Below the pieces are notes generated by a model. The model made no database searches, was not told where the DNA came from, and worked only from the letters and a program-made list of their open reading frames with translations. Shown here one piece after another: positions 52,268 to 61,204 of a stretch of DNA of 64,000 bases (position 1 is its first letter; each line of letters starts with the position of its first letter). Source of the stretch: Halodesulfovibrio aestuarii (GTDB lineage: Bacteria; Desulfobacterota; Desulfovibrionia; Desulfovibrionales; Desulfovibrionaceae); NCBI RefSeq assembly GCF_050571805.1, contig NZ_CP192219.1; one strand, written 5' to 3'. Both the position numbers and the translations under genes were made by a program.

Positions 52268-53035
52268 ATGAAACTTACATCCTGGAATGTGAACGGCTTT
52301 CGCGCGGTACAGAAAAAACCCGAGTGGCAATGGTTTAAAGAAAATGATGCAGACGTAATAGGTGTGCAAGAAACCAAAGCAATGCCGGAGCAGATTGCCG
52401 AAGAAGACAGACATCCTGATGGCATTTACAGCTACTGGCTTGGTTCTACCATCAAAAAAGGATATTCTGGAACGGCTGTTTTTTCCAAAATCAAACCGCT
52501 TAGTGTAAGCTACGATCTTCCTGACCCCAAATATCAGGGTGAAGGACGAGTTATCCATCTTGAGTTCGAGGCATTCCACTATTTCAACATATACTTCCCG
52601 AACGGACAGGCCGGTGAAGATCGTCTAGAATATAAACTCGGTTTCTATGACGCGTTCCTCGAACACGCAGAGGAGCTGCGCAAAACCAAGCCTATCGTCG
52701 TATGCGGAGACTTCAATACCGCTCACAAACCTATCGATCTGGCACGGCCAAAGCCAAACGAAGGCACCTCAGGCTTCCTGCCAATTGAACGTGCGTGGCT
52801 CGACAAATTTGTTGAGGCTGGTTACGTGGACACTTTCCGTCATGTTAATCCAGATGCCAAAGACCGATATTCATGGTGGTCCTACCGCTTTAACGCCCGC
52901 AAGAACAACACCGGATGGCGTATCGACTACTTCTTTGTTTCTGAAGAACTTAAAGATGCCATTAAGGACGCATGGATCGAAGATACGCAATTTGGCTCTG
53001 ATCACTGCCCTGTCTGGCTTGAATTGGATATTTAA
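52268..53035 (+). CDS. xthA: Exodeoxyribonuclease III
   Basis: A 255-residue AP endonuclease/3'-exonuclease of base-excision repair. N-terminal SWNVNGFRA and the QETKA (catalytic Glu), CGDFNTAHK (Asp and Asn), and GSDHCPVWLEL (His) motifs are all present. GAGG lies at the right spacing before the start. Single gene. Confidence 0.94.
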   Translation: MKLTSWNVNGFRAVQKKPEWQWFKENDADVIGVQETKAMPEQIAEEDRHPDGIYSYWLGSTIKKGYSGTAVFSKIKPLSVSYDLPDPKYQGEGRVIHLEFEAFHYFNIYFPNGQAGEDRLEYKLGFYDAFLEHAEELRKTKPIVVCGDFNTAHKPIDLARPKPNEGTSGFLPIERAWLDKFVEAGYVDTFRHVNPDAKDRYSWWSYRFNARKNNTGWRIDYFFVSEELKDAIKDAWIEDTQFGSDHCPVWLELDI

Positions 53036-53239
53036 CTGCCTTCTTCGACAACCCTGCGGTACTTGTTATGTCTCCGCCGGAGCTTCGACGAGCCTTCGGC
53101 AGCCAGAATACATGTTACACTGTCACTATCTGTAATCTCTCATTCTTCGAGAACAGCTACCGCTTTTGAAAAATGCTTCGCTGGACTCTCCAGAATTTTT
53201 TAGTTGCGAGGCTAACACATTTTATTAGCTAACCTTGCC

Positions 53240-53335
53240 ACTTATGTTCCATTACCTTTCTCGAGATAAAAAAAGGGCTATCCTACTTAAGTAGGATAGC
53301 CCTTTTGCTATTCAAGTCAGTGAATTTAAGCCGCA
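53240..53335 (+). repeat. Terminator-bearing intergenic repeat, copy D
   Basis: Upstream TGTTCCATTACCTTTCTC, a perfect 16-bp terminator stem AAAAGGGCTATCCTAC around TTAA (53271-53306), then GCTATTCAAGTCAGTGA and AAGCCGC. Both flanks match the other copies. Base changes in the stem are compensated (GGGCTATCC pairs with GGATAGCCC), so the hairpin is selected. Confidence 0.75.
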
Positions 53336-53378
53336 TGAAGAAGTAAACAACAAGTTGAAGTCACAACAACTTCGCGGT

Positions 53379-53420
53379 CAAGGGGGCGTCCCCCTTGCGG
53401 GTGCAGGGCAGAGCCCTTGC
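53379..53420. repeat. GC-rich palindromic element
   Basis: CAAGGGGGCGTCCCCCTTG (53379-53397) and GCAGGGCAGAGCCCTTGC (53403-53420) are two adjacent GC-rich palindromes. I recall similar REP-like elements scattered between genes of Desulfovibrio, but could not check. Confidence 0.5.
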
Positions 53421-53469
53421 CCGTGGGAGACTCTTCAAAGAGGCGCCCGAGGCACCACCTGTGCCGTCT

Positions 53470-54249
53470 CTACCAGCTCATGCGCATTTTTGCGCCCATG
53501 GCGGACATCTGGCGCTTGAGTTCAGGAATGGTGTATTCACCATAATGAACGATTGATGCGATGAGCGCTGCAGTTGCTTTACCTTTGGTCACGGCATCGT
53601 ACATATGCTGTGGATTCCCAGCACCGCCGGAGGCGATGATAGGGATATTTACGGCTTCTGCAATGGTGCGGGTAAGATTCAGTTCGTAACCGTCTTTCGT
53701 TCCGTCTGCATCGATGGAGTTCACGCAAATTTCGCCTGCACCAAGTGCTTCAGCGGTTTTTGCCCATTCAACCGCATCCATATTCATGTGCTTTCTACCA
53801 CCATGAATAACGATTTCATAGCCGGACGGGATATCTGCGGTTACCGGAACCTGCTTTACATCCATACCGAGTACAATTGCCTGATTTCCGAAACGAGCTG
53901 CGCCTTCACTGATGATATCAGGATTTTTAACAGCACCGGAGTTAACGGAAACCTTCTCTGCACCAGCGTTAAGGGCATCACGCATATCCTGTACGGAATT
54001 GATGCCACCGCCTACGGAAAACGGTATAAAGATAGTTGATGCAACATTTTCTACAACATCAAGAAAAATACCACGTCCTTCATGAGACGCTGTAATATCG
54101 TAGAACACGATTTCATCGGCACCCTCTTCGTAGTACTTTTTGGCAGTTTCTACGGGATCACCGATATCGACGTTACCTTTAAATTTAACACCCTTAGTCA
54201 ATCTTCCATCGCGTACGTCAAGGCACGGGATAATACGTTTACTTAGCAT
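53470..54249 (-). CDS. hisF: Imidazole glycerol phosphate synthase, cyclase subunit
   Basis: A 259-residue TIM barrel that, with HisH, makes imidazole glycerol phosphate and AICAR. Both catalytic aspartates are in MLSKRIIPCLDVRDGR (near residue 11) and SIDADGTKDGY (near residue 130). The start overlaps hisH by 11 bp on the same strand. The AICAR released can be recycled by the AICAR transformylase encoded at 7058. Confidence 0.96.
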   Translation of the reverse strand: MLSKRIIPCLDVRDGRLTKGVKFKGNVDIGDPVETAKKYYEEGADEIVFYDITASHEGRGIFLDVVENVASTIFIPFSVGGGINSVQDMRDALNAGAEKVSVNSGAVKNPDIISEGAARFGNQAIVLGMDVKQVPVTADIPSGYEIVIHGGRKHMNMDAVEWAKTAEALGAGEICVNSIDADGTKDGYELNLTRTIAEAVNIPIIASGGAGNPQHMYDAVTKGKATAALIASIVHYGEYTIPELKRQMSAMGAKMRMSW

Positions 54250-54880
54250 TAGCGGCCTCCTCGCAGTAATTGTAGAAGTTTTTGATCAGGCGAAGCCCTG
54301 CACGGCCACTTTTCTCCGGATGGAACTGAACAGCCCACAAGCCGGGACCACCGTGTATGGAACAAAACTCATATCCATATTGTGTCGTTGCAATCACGTA
54401 CTCAGGGTCTGGCTCAGGGAAGTATGAATGCACAAAGTAAAATTCATCTTCATCGCTAATGCCTTTAAGCAACTCGCATGGTTTATGCTGAGTAATCTTA
54501 TTCCAACCCATATGGGGAACACGAATCGGATCACCGTTCACGTCCTTCCATTCTTCATTAAATAGATTACATTGACCCGGGATAATGCCAAGTGTCTTGG
54601 TATTACCTTCCTGGCTGTAATCAAGCATGATCTGGCAACCAACACAGATACCGAGCAACGGTTTTCCCTGCTCAATGGCATCACGAAGTACAGCCTCAAG
54701 GCCGGAAGCTACTAATTCTTCCATTGCCTGACCGGCAGCACCGACACCAGGGAAAATAATTCCATGAGCCGCCAACACTTCATCTGGGTTTGCTGTAATT
54801 TTATTTGGGATACCGAGATGGTCAAGCGCACGCTTTACACTTGTCTGGTTCCCCGCTTTGTACTCAAGAATCGCGAGCAT
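54239..54880 (-). CDS. hisH: Imidazole glycerol phosphate synthase, glutaminase subunit
   Basis: A 213-residue class I glutamine amidotransferase. The nucleophile cysteine is in LGICVGCQIM (near residue 83), and His/Glu in AVQFHPEKSG (near residue 187). It feeds ammonia to HisF. First gene of a hisHF pair; no other his genes are adjacent. Confidence 0.95.
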   Translation of the reverse strand: MLAILEYKAGNQTSVKRALDHLGIPNKITANPDEVLAAHGIIFPGVGAAGQAMEELVASGLEAVLRDAIEQGKPLLGICVGCQIMLDYSQEGNTKTLGIIPGQCNLFNEEWKDVNGDPIRVPHMGWNKITQHKPCELLKGISDEDEFYFVHSYFPEPDPEYVIATTQYGYEFCSIHGGPGLWAVQFHPEKSGRAGLRLIKNFYNYCEEAANAK

Positions 54881-55278
54881 GTGAGCGGCCTCCTTATGTA
54901 GTATGATGGTCTTCTACGCTGTTTTAATTGCAGGATACAGCTGTAGTTTACAATGAATCAGCTTCGGAGTAACAGGCGGATACGAGAAGAGCAAGTATTT
55001 AGGGCACAGCTTGCATTACATTGCACGGCAGGCTATATTTTATCCCAAGAAAAATTTTTTTTATTTGCTTTTTAATTTCCGTTAACGTAAGACACGGAGA
55101 TTTCTGGCGAGGGCACGAGATTCAATCCGCTCCTTGTCTTTTACAGGTTGACGGTAATCTCGGATTCTTACGTCATTAATCTTTGCGGGGAATTCTTTCC
55201 CGCTATTTTTGTGCCCGACAGTATTTTCTGTCTTCACCGAGAAGGTGCAACCTTATACAACCAGAGATTTTTGCCACC
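54881..55278. promoter_or_regulatory. Leader region of carB with terminator-like hairpin
   Basis: A GACG-TAA/TTA-CGTC stem (55150-55174) is followed by GCGGGGAA/TTTCCCGC (55185-55203, 8 bp with one G-U) and TATTTTT. The pair, some 75 bp before the carB ATG, looks like an antiterminator-terminator set. The minus half holds the hisH promoter. Attenuation by pyrimidines is inference. Confidence 0.45.
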
Positions 55279-58200
55279 ATGCCAAAAAGGACAGATTTAA
55301 AGCGCATTATGGTTATTGGCTCCGGACCAATTGTTATTGGTCAGGCGTGTGAGTTTGACTACTCCGGAACTCAGGCTGTTAAAGCCTTGAAAGAAGAAGG
55401 GTACGAGGTTGTGTTGGTTAACTCCAACCCAGCTACTATTATGACCGACCCTGAGCTTGCCGACCGGACGTATATTGAGCCAATTGAACCTGCAACGGTT
55501 GCTGAGATTATTCGAAAAGAGCGACCTTGTGCTCTTCTGCCCACACTTGGCGGTCAGACCGGCTTGAACACTGCGCTTGCAGTGGCAGAGTCCGGCGTAC
55601 TTGAAGAGTGTGGCGTTGAACTTATCGGGGCAACCAAGTCAGTTATTGAAAAAGCGGAAAGCCGCGAGCTTTTCCGTGAAGCAATGGCAAACATCGGCCT
55701 CAGCGTACCCGCTTCTGACATTGCAAGAAGCATGGACGACGTGCGTCGAATCGGCGAAGAAATGAACTTCCCGATTATTATCCGCCCTGCATTTACCATG
55801 GGTGGTAAAGGCGGCGGTATTGCCTACAACATGGAAGATCTGGAGACTATTGCCTCACAGGGTCTTGCAGCATCTATTCAGTCAGAATTGCTTCTTGAGC
55901 AGTCCATTATCGGCTGGAAAGAGTACGAAATGGAAGTTATGCGTGATAAAGCAGACAACTGCGTTATCATTTGTTCCATTGAAAACCTTGACCCGATGGG
56001 CGTGCACACCGGTGACTCCATCACAGTAGCACCAGCACAGACACTCTCTGATGTTGAATACCAGAAAATGCGTGATGCTTCTATCGCCATCATGCGTGAA
56101 ATTGGTGTTGAAACTGGCGGTTCAAACGTACAGTTCGGTGTAAACCCTAAGAACGGCGACCTCGTGGTTATCGAAATGAACCCGCGTGTTTCCCGATCTT
56201 CCGCTCTTGCATCTAAAGCCACCGGCTTCCCTATTGCTAAAATTGCAGCAAAGCTTGCAGTGGGATACACTCTTGATGAGATCCCTAACGATATTACCCG
56301 CGAGACAATGGCTTCCTTTGAACCGACCATTGACTACTGCGTAACCAAGCTTCCTCGCTTTACTTTTGAAAAATTCCCGGGTGCGAAAGACGAACTGAAC
56401 ACCGCGATGAAGAGTGTCGGTGAAGCTATGTCTATCGGACGTACCTTCAAAGAATCCTTCCAGAAAGGCATGCGCTCTCTTGAAGTTGGTGTTGCTGGAT
56501 TTGGTAGCAATTACCGTGAAAAACTTCCTGAACTGGAAGACATCATGGGCTTGCTGCGTACACCAAACTCCAAACGCGTTTTCGCTCTGCGCCACGCATT
56601 CCTTCTTGGTATGACCATTGAAGAAATGCACGAAATCACCCACATCGACCCTTGGTTTCTCCACCAGTTGAAAGACATCATTACAATGGAAGAAGAGATT
56701 AAAGATTTTGGTCTTGCCAACTCTCTTGCTCCTGAAAATGATGAGCTCTACCCGCTGATGAAACGTGCTAAAGAGTACGGTTTCTCTGACCGTCAGCTTG
56801 CAGAAATGTGGAAGCAGCCGGAAACAGCAATCCGCCAGCTGCGTAAAGAACTCGGACTCGAAGCTGTGTACTACCTTGTAGACACCTGTGCTTCCGAATT
56901 TGAGGCATATACCCCGTACTACTACTCAACCTACGAAACAGGAAACGAGATAGAAGTTGCGGACAAGAAAAAAGTAATCATCCTCGGCGGTGGTCCTAAC
57001 CGTATCGGTCAGGGCATCGAGTTTGACTACTGCTGCTGTCATGCATCCTTTGCACTGCGCGACATGGACGTACAGTCCATTATGGTAAACTCAAACCCTG
57101 AAACAGTTTCTACTGACTACGATACGTCTGACCGCCTCTATTTTGAGCCGCTCACCTTCGAAGATGTTATGAACATTGTAGAACTGGAAAAACCGGATGG
57201 AGTGATCATCCAGTTCGGCGGACAGACCCCGCTGAACCTTGCTGTGCCATTATTACGCGCCGGCGTGCCTATTCTTGGCACTCATCCGGACTCCATTGAC
57301 CGCGCAGAAGACCGCGAACGCTTCCAGGCACTTATCAAAAAGCTTGACCTCAGGCAGCCTGCAAACGCGACCGTTATGTCTTTGGAAGAAGCTCGCAAAG
57401 CAGCCAAGACCATCACATACCCACTTGTTGTCCGTCCTTCATACGTACTTGGCGGACGCGCAATGGAAATTGTATTTGATGAAGAGCAGCTTGCTGAATA
57501 CTTTGGAAAATATGTTCCAAACAACCTTGAGCACCCCATTCTCTTAGACAAGTTCCTTGAGAACGCGACCGAGGTTGACGTGGATGCCATCAGTGATGGT
57601 AGCGAAGTATATGTTGCCGGTATCATGGAACACATTGAAGAAGCAGGTATCCACTCCGGTGACTCCGCATGTGTTCTCCCTCCGCATACTCTGCCCGCAG
57701 AAATTGTAGGTGAAATTCGCAGACAGACCATCGAACTCGCTAAAGAGCTTCGTGTTATCGGCCTTATGAACATTCAGTTTGCGGTAAAAGATGCACAGGT
57801 ATTCATTCTTGAAGTGAACCCTCGTGCGTCCCGAACCGCTCCGTTTGTATCTAAAGCAACCGGCGTACCGTTGCCGCGTCTGGCTACTCAGGTTATGATG
57901 GGTGAAAAACTTACCGATATCGACCCTTGGTCCATGCGCAAACATGGCTATGTTTCTGTTAAAGAATCTGTGTTCCCATTCTCCCGCTTCCCTGGTGTTG
58001 ATATCCTTCTCGGACCTGAAATGCGTTCGACCGGTGAAGTAATGGGGATTGCAAAAACAGTTGATGAAGCGTTCATGAAAGGACAGGTTGCCTCAGGACA
58101 AGTATTGCCTCAGGAAGGCAAAGTCTTCATCTCAGTTAACGACAGCGACAAACCATACATTCTGGATGTTGCAAAACGTTTTGTTGATCTTGGATTCGAG

Positions 58201-58515
58201 GTACTCGCAACCTCAGGTTCCGCTAAGCTGTTTATAGAAAACGGCATTCCGGCAACCAGAGTTGCAAAAGTTTACGAAGGGCGACCAAACATAGTTGACT
58301 TTATAAAGAATGGTGAAGTAGCTCTGCTCTTGAACACGGCTTCTGGTAAACGCACTGTGCAGGATTCCAAGTCCATTAGACAGGAAGCACTGATTTATGG
58401 AGTGCCTTACTCCACAACAGTTTCCGGAGCTCGTGCTATATCTATGGCCATAGCAGAACAAAGAAATTGCGAACTGACAGTTCAAAGTTTGCAGGAATAC
58501 TACGCTGGAGAATAA
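55279..58515 (+). CDS. carB: Carbamoyl-phosphate synthase large subunit
   Basis: A 1078-residue enzyme with the duplicated ATP-grasp structure: N-terminal half (residues 1-550, starting MPKRTDLKR and with GSGPIVIGQ) and C-terminal half (551-940, with GGGPNRIGQG), then an MGS-like regulatory domain with GSAKLF near the end. It makes carbamoyl phosphate for pyrimidine and arginine synthesis. Start chosen at 55279, as the frame's open upstream 32 codons are unrelated; the Shine-Dalgarno is weak. No carA gene is adjacent. purF starts 28 bp downstream. Confidence 0.95.
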   Translation: MPKRTDLKRIMVIGSGPIVIGQACEFDYSGTQAVKALKEEGYEVVLVNSNPATIMTDPELADRTYIEPIEPATVAEIIRKERPCALLPTLGGQTGLNTALAVAESGVLEECGVELIGATKSVIEKAESRELFREAMANIGLSVPASDIARSMDDVRRIGEEMNFPIIIRPAFTMGGKGGGIAYNMEDLETIASQGLAASIQSELLLEQSIIGWKEYEMEVMRDKADNCVIICSIENLDPMGVHTGDSITVAPAQTLSDVEYQKMRDASIAIMREIGVETGGSNVQFGVNPKNGDLVVIEMNPRVSRSSALASKATGFPIAKIAAKLAVGYTLDEIPNDITRETMASFEPTIDYCVTKLPRFTFEKFPGAKDELNTAMKSVGEAMSIGRTFKESFQKGMRSLEVGVAGFGSNYREKLPELEDIMGLLRTPNSKRVFALRHAFLLGMTIEEMHEITHIDPWFLHQLKDIITMEEEIKDFGLANSLAPENDELYPLMKRAKEYGFSDRQLAEMWKQPETAIRQLRKELGLEAVYYLVDTCASEFEAYTPYYYSTYETGNEIEVADKKKVIILGGGPNRIGQGIEFDYCCCHASFALRDMDVQSIMVNSNPETVSTDYDTSDRLYFEPLTFEDVMNIVELEKPDGVIIQFGGQTPLNLAVPLLRAGVPILGTHPDSIDRAEDRERFQALIKKLDLRQPANATVMSLEEARKAAKTITYPLVVRPSYVLGGRAMEIVFDEEQLAEYFGKYVPNNLEHPILLDKFLENATEVDVDAISDGSEVYVAGIMEHIEEAGIHSGDSACVLPPHTLPAEIVGEIRRQTIELAKELRVIGLMNIQFAVKDAQVFILEVNPRASRTAPFVSKATGVPLPRLATQVMMGEKLTDIDPWSMRKHGYVSVKESVFPFSRFPGVDILLGPEMRSTGEVMGIAKTVDEAFMKGQVASGQVLPQEGKVFISVNDSDKPYILDVAKRFVDLGFEVLATSGSAKLFIENGIPATRVAKVYEGRPNIVDFIKNGEVALLLNTASGKRTVQDSKSIRQEALIYGVPYSTTVSGARAISMAIAEQRNCELTVQSLQEYYAGE

Positions 58516-58543
58516 TTCTCCGTAAAAGGCTGGAAGGGATGCC

Positions 58544-59929
58544 ATGAAACGTGAATATTGTGGTGTGTTCGGGATCTATAATCACGAAGAGGCAGCCCGC
58601 CTTACTTACTTTGGCCTCTATGCTCAACAGCATAGAGGACAGGAAAGTGCCGGTATCGTAACATGGGACGGCACCAAGCTTCGTGAAGAGCGTGGCATGG
58701 GACTTGTTCCCGAAGTGTTTAATGAAGAGCACCTCGGCAGAGAACTGAAGGGCAACATCGGCATGGGACATATCCGGTATTCAACTACCGGTGGCTCATT
58801 CCTGAGAAACGCTCAGCCATTTATGGTTCAGTACAAAGATCTGGAGCTTGCCATTGCGCACAACGGAAACCTTGTAAACACTATGGAACTGCGCGCTCAA
58901 CTTGAAGAGAGCGGTTCTATTTTTCAGACCACAATTGACAGTGAAGTTATTGTGCATCTGATTGTTAAACATCTGCGCACAAAACCGCTTGAAGAAGCGG
59001 TACTTGCTGCTTGCAAAGAAGCCCAGGGGTCTTACTCGCTTTTGCTTATGGTTAACAATAAGCTTATTGCTGTACGTGACCCACACGGTATTCGCCCATT
59101 AGTACTTGGACGTCTCGGAGATGCTCATGTAATCGCCTCAGAAACTTGCGCATTCGATCTGCTTGAAGCAGAACTCGTGCGTGACGTAGAGCCGGGAGAA
59201 ATGATCGTGATTGACGGAAACTCTATTGAGTCCTACAAAATGGACGTAACAGTAGAGAAAAAACGTCATTGTATCTTTGAGCTTGTATACTTCTCCCGCC
59301 CTGACTCCCTTGTCTTCGGCGAGAATGTATATAACTGTCGTAAAGAAATGGGACGCCAGCTCGCGCTGGAATCACATGTTGACGCTGATTTTGTCATGCC
59401 GTTCCCCGATTCCGGTATTTACTGTGCAGTTGGTTATGCACAGGAATCCGGATTACCCTACGAGCATGCAATGATTCGAAACCACTATGTGGGACGAACA
59501 TTTATTCAGCCTTCACAAGATATGCGAGATTTTAGCACCCGTGTTAAAATCAACCCTGTAAAAAGCCTTATTGAAGGTAAGCGCATTGTCATCGTGGACG
59601 ACTCCGTAGTTCGCGGTACCACAATTCGCTCCCGTGTTAAAAAGCTGCGGGAACTCGGCGCAAAGGAAATTCATTTCAGAGTGAGTTGTCCGCCAATTAA
59701 ATTCCCGTGTTTCTACGGCATCAACTTCTCCTCCAAAGGAGAACTCATTGCTGCCAATAATTCTGTAGAGGAGATCGAAAAATTCATCGGTCTGGACAGC
59801 CTTCATTATCTTTCCATTGAAGGTCTGCTCAAATCGGTTTCATCTCCTGATGATTACTGTCTTGCATGTTTTAACGGGGATTATGCAATCCCTTGTCCAA
59901 GCGGTAATTGCGGGTCATGCAACTGCTAG
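58544..59929 (+). CDS. purF: Amidophosphoribosyltransferase
   Basis: A 461-residue enzyme, the first of de novo purine synthesis. The N-terminal nucleophile cysteine (Cys-6, MKREYCGVFG) follows a five-residue propeptide that must be cleaved, as in the Bacillus-type enzymes. The PRPP-binding VIVDDSVVRGTT motif is near residue 350. The C-terminus has CLACFNGDY...CPSGNCGSC cysteines for the [4Fe-4S] cluster of this class. Starts 28 bp after carB; likely cotranscribed. Confidence 0.95.
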   Translation: MKREYCGVFGIYNHEEAARLTYFGLYAQQHRGQESAGIVTWDGTKLREERGMGLVPEVFNEEHLGRELKGNIGMGHIRYSTTGGSFLRNAQPFMVQYKDLELAIAHNGNLVNTMELRAQLEESGSIFQTTIDSEVIVHLIVKHLRTKPLEEAVLAACKEAQGSYSLLLMVNNKLIAVRDPHGIRPLVLGRLGDAHVIASETCAFDLLEAELVRDVEPGEMIVIDGNSIESYKMDVTVEKKRHCIFELVYFSRPDSLVFGENVYNCRKEMGRQLALESHVDADFVMPFPDSGIYCAVGYAQESGLPYEHAMIRNHYVGRTFIQPSQDMRDFSTRVKINPVKSLIEGKRIVIVDDSVVRGTTIRSRVKKLRELGAKEIHFRVSCPPIKFPCFYGINFSSKGELIAANNSVEEIEKFIGLDSLHYLSIEGLLKSVSSPDDYCLACFNGDYAIPCPSGNCGSCNC

Positions 59930-59957
59930 TTGCGGACACGCTGGAGCTTACTAAATA

Positions 59958-60956
59958 ATGAATAAGTGTATTTGCACACCTGCTGGCGACTGGCTGGCGA
60001 AAGGCCGTCAAGCCATCCAGATCGAAATAGAAGGTCTGGAAACCGTTAAGACGAACCTTGATGAGTCTTTTGTCCGCGCAGTTGAACTGCTTGCAAAATG
60101 CAAAGGCCGAGTTATTATCACCGGTCTTGGCAAATCCGGCCTTGTCGGCCGCAAGCTCGCAGCAACCCTGTCTTCCACAGGGACTGCCTCTTTCTACCTG
60201 CATCCTGTTGAAGGCGCCCACGGTGACCTCGGCATGATCCGTGAGGAAGACGTTGTGGTGTCCATATCCAACTCCGGAGAAACTGACGAGCTTAACGCAG
60301 TTCTTCCGGCAATGCGCTCCCTTGGAGCATCTGTGATTTCTTTAACTGGCGGCACTGAATCCACTATGGCGCGGCTTTCAGATATTGTCATCAATACCGG
60401 CGTACCCAAAGAAGCCTGCCCGCTTGATCTTGCTCCAACAAGTTCAACCACTGCCACAATTGCTATCGGCGATGCCCTTGCAGCGTGCTTGATTGAAGCA
60501 AAAGCATTTACCGCGGCAGACTTTAAACGCTACCACCCGGGTGGTGCGTTGGGCCAACGTCTGACCATGCCCATCGATGCATTGATTCTTCGCGAATCTG
60601 ATCCTGTAGTAGTACAGGAGACACCGCTTTCCGATGCATTGCGTGTTATGGATAGAGGGCGTCTCGGAACCGTCGTATTTACTGACGATAAAGGCTGTCT
60701 TACAGGCATCCTCACTGATGGCGACCTGCGCCGCCTTATCTGTAAAGGTACACTCGACATGGAGCAGCCTTCTTCTCAAGTTATGATCAAGGAGCCCTAC
60801 AGAGCTCAAAAAGGCTCATCAGTAGCAGAACTTCTTGATTTTATGGAAGAAAAAGAAATAACTGTTCTACCAGTGGTAGAAGAGAACGGAACTCTCTGCG
60901 GCATCGTGCACATGCACGACCTGCTCGGCAAAGGGCGCGTTAAATTCAGTAGATAG
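59958..60956 (+). CDS. kdsD: D-arabinose 5-phosphate isomerase
   Basis: A 332-residue KpsF/GutQ/KdsD enzyme: an N-terminal SIS domain (ITGLGKSGLVGRKLAATLSSTG, then HPVEGAHGDLGM and SNSGETDE) and two C-terminal CBS domains (about 205-325). It converts ribulose 5-phosphate to arabinose 5-phosphate for KDO in lipopolysaccharide. Starts 28 bp after purF. It is followed by a terminator, which closes the carB-purF-kdsD unit. Confidence 0.93.
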   Translation: MNKCICTPAGDWLAKGRQAIQIEIEGLETVKTNLDESFVRAVELLAKCKGRVIITGLGKSGLVGRKLAATLSSTGTASFYLHPVEGAHGDLGMIREEDVVVSISNSGETDELNAVLPAMRSLGASVISLTGGTESTMARLSDIVINTGVPKEACPLDLAPTSSTTATIAIGDALAACLIEAKAFTAADFKRYHPGGALGQRLTMPIDALILRESDPVVVQETPLSDALRVMDRGRLGTVVFTDDKGCLTGILTDGDLRRLICKGTLDMEQPSSQVMIKEPYRAQKGSSVAELLDFMEEKEITVLPVVEENGTLCGIVHMHDLLGKGRVKFSR

Positions 60957-60983
60957 CAAAGCTTCTCAGTCTATATACTACCC

Positions 60984-61015
60984 AAAAAGGCGACATGAAA
61001 ATGTCGCCTTTTTTT
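60984..61015 (+). terminator. Terminator of kdsD
   Basis: A perfect 13-bp stem, AAAAAGGCGACAT with its complement around GAAA, with seven T following. Confidence 0.88.
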
Positions 61016-61111
61016 ATGTTAACCACGTAACACTCTAACCTCACACGAAGTCACTGTCTGCTCTTACGCGGAGGAAGCTTAATACGACGTCATCTCACAG
61101 GTTTCGATAAT

Positions 61112-61146
61112 AAAAAGGCTGTCCTGCATAACGAGGACAGCCTTTT
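61112..61146. terminator. Terminator between kdsD and the acyltransferase gene
   Basis: AAAAGGCTGTCCT and its complement form a 13-bp stem around GCATAACG. It shares the GGCTGTCC core of the other repeats and serves the convergent gene on the minus strand. Confidence 0.75.
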
Positions 61147-61204
61147 CCATTTAACAAAACAAGTACGGCAGGTACGCCGCGAGGCGATAAGACCGCCTAC
61201 AGGG

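Larger units (their letters stand above)
53036..53469. other. Intergenic region with repeats between xthA and hisF
   Basis: 434 bp with the terminator repeat copy D (53240-53335) and a GC-rich palindromic element (53376-53430). No gene is seen. Confidence 0.6.

Noticed and set aside
55183..55278. An upstream start for carB adding 32 codons
   Set aside because: The extension has no family similarity and would run through the terminator-like hairpin; the family starts at MPKRTDLKR.
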